Source: Peptococcaceae bacterium
Lineage (GTDB): Bacteria > Bacillota > Dehalobacteriia > UBA7702
NCBI GenBank assembly: GCA_019415505.1
Contig: DXZC01000061.1
Coordinates: 6,557-13,180 of the forward strand
DNA length: 6,624 nt
Direction: 5' to 3'
In this document: positions 6,328 to 6,624 of the stretch, in pieces
How the letters are laid out: each line of letters begins with the position of its first letter
Position numbering within the stretch: position 1 is the first letter of the stretch
Translations under genes and position numbers: made by a program
Notes under the pieces: generated by a model
What the model was told of the DNA's origin: nothing
Databases searched by the model: none
Seen by the model: only the letters and a program-made list of their open reading frames with translations

Positions 6328-6399
6328 TTGGGGCTAGTCCCAACCTAACTTTATATTATACCATTGGGGCTAGTCCCAACCTGATTCTATATTATACCA
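6328..6399. repeat. Two tandem 36-bp repeats, each with a dyad and a leftward -10 motif
   Basis: Units 6328-6363 and 6364-6399 differ at three of 36 positions. Each begins with the near-palindrome TTGGGGCTAGTCCCAA (14 of 16 positions symmetric, CTAG centre); in the first copy the symmetry extends to GGTTGGG/CCCAACC. Each ends with ATATTATACCA, which on the minus strand is an extended -10 (TGGTATAAT). In leftward order each unit is therefore a -10 followed by a dyad, like a promoter with an operator, but no good -35 is seen and no gene lies downstream in that direction before the permease antisense. Confidence 0.85.
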
Positions 6400-6591
6400 T
6401 GATGTACCGAAGTTTAGCTAAACGGCGGTCTTGCGACTTCAGTAACAAGGACCTGGGGCTAAAGCTTTTTGCCTGTGCAAACTTGGCCTCTTTAAATCAA
6501 CCCGATGGCAGACTCCGCCGGTTCTTGGGCCAATTTTTACCTAATTATTGGTTAGTTTTTTAGCGAAAATACTTTTCTTTTTGGTAAATAA

Positions 6592-6600
6592 TGGTATAAT
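6592..6600 (+). promoter_or_regulatory. Extended -10 reading off the right end
   Basis: TGGTATAAT is a consensus extended -10 (TG-G-TATAAT). The region 16-18 bases upstream is T-rich (CTTTTC) with no clear -35. Genomic sequence ends two bases later at the adapter, so the gene it might serve is not in the window. The 11-mer TGGTATAATAT equals the inverted end of both 36-bp repeat units. Confidence 0.4.
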
Positions 6601-6602
6601 AT

Positions 6603-6624
6603 CTGTCTCTTATACACATCTCCG
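6603..6624. other. Synthetic Nextera transposase adapter, not genomic
   Basis: Bases 6603-6621 are exactly CTGTCTCTTATACACATCT, the engineered 19-bp Tn5 mosaic end used in Illumina tagmentation libraries, and the following CCG continues as in the standard index-adapter arm. Natural Tn5/IS50 ends differ from this hybrid. The window end is therefore a contig end with untrimmed adapter, and genomic sequence stops at about 6602. Confidence 0.95.

Larger units (their letters stand above)
6246..6602. other. Non-coding stretch after the terminator
   Basis: No credible gene is seen. The one long rightward open frame (6207-6563) would start at a TTG inside the terminator stem, has no ribosome binding site, and reads through the tandem repeats. 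The minus strand is broken by stops within the repeats. The stretch contains two 36-bp repeats (6328-6399), a T-run (6556-6561) after a weak CCAAT/ATTGG stem, and a promoter-like sequence at its right end. Confidence 0.5.

Noticed and set aside
6328..6399. Possible CRISPR array
   Set aside because: The two 36-bp units are directly adjacent with no spacers, and no cas genes are present.
6207..6563. Rightward 118-codon open frame after the permease
   Set aside because: It starts at a TTG within the terminator stem, has no ribosome binding site, reads through tandem repeats, and its protein resembles nothing I recognise.
6603..6621. Genuine Tn5/IS50 transposon end
   Set aside because: The sequence is the engineered mosaic end, not the natural outer or inner end, and it is followed by index-adapter bases; it is library adapter.

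Overview
The window is a stretch of bacterial chromosome that most resembles Bacillota, probably Clostridia. The basis is the gene content (an AgrC/ComD-type histidine kinase, a LytTR response regulator, a Bce-like FtsX permease and a SAP-DUF6434 protein), strong GAGGAGG-type ribosome binding sites, extended -10 promoters and a mid-range GC content by eye. This is an inference from family distribution and not a species call.

Layout, left to right. Positions 1-149 hold a hairpin and no convincing gene. A leftward gene at 150-719 encodes a SAP/DUF6434 protein with its own promoter. Positions 720-1034 are non-coding and end in a likely terminator for the next operon. A leftward two-component operon follows: a LytTR response regulator (2381-3082, first gene) and a GHKL/HPK10 sensor kinase (1035-2303, second gene), with a stable hairpin between them. 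A 225-bp divergent control region (3083-3307) holds back-to-back promoters and three ATTACA direct repeats spaced 22 and 21 bp, the geometry expected of LytTR-regulator sites. To the right, a transporter operon runs rightward: an ABC ATPase that is frameshifted (3308-4050), then an overlapping, intact ten-helix FtsX/BceB-type permease (4037-6145), closed by a perfect 22-bp-stem terminator (6195-6245). The last 380 bases hold two 36-bp tandem repeats with embedded dyads, a promoter-like sequence, and finally 22 bases of synthetic Nextera adapter.

How the genes work together (inference): the kinase senses an extracellular signal, probably a peptide, and phosphorylates the LytTR regulator, which activates the divergent ATPase-permease operon. 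Bce-type transporters usually remove or sense peptide antibiotics, but they are classically paired with BceRS-type kinases and OmpR-type regulators, so the pairing here differs from the textbook module.

The most notable point is the ATPase lesion. The surviving sequence matches what a 13-bp deletion between two 8-bp TCCGGCGG repeats would leave, removing part of the LSGGQ signature. Putting 13 bases back gives a 251-residue ATPase of normal length. I see no clearly new biological system here; the window is a recognisable sensing/transport module with a recent-looking break and an unusual control region.
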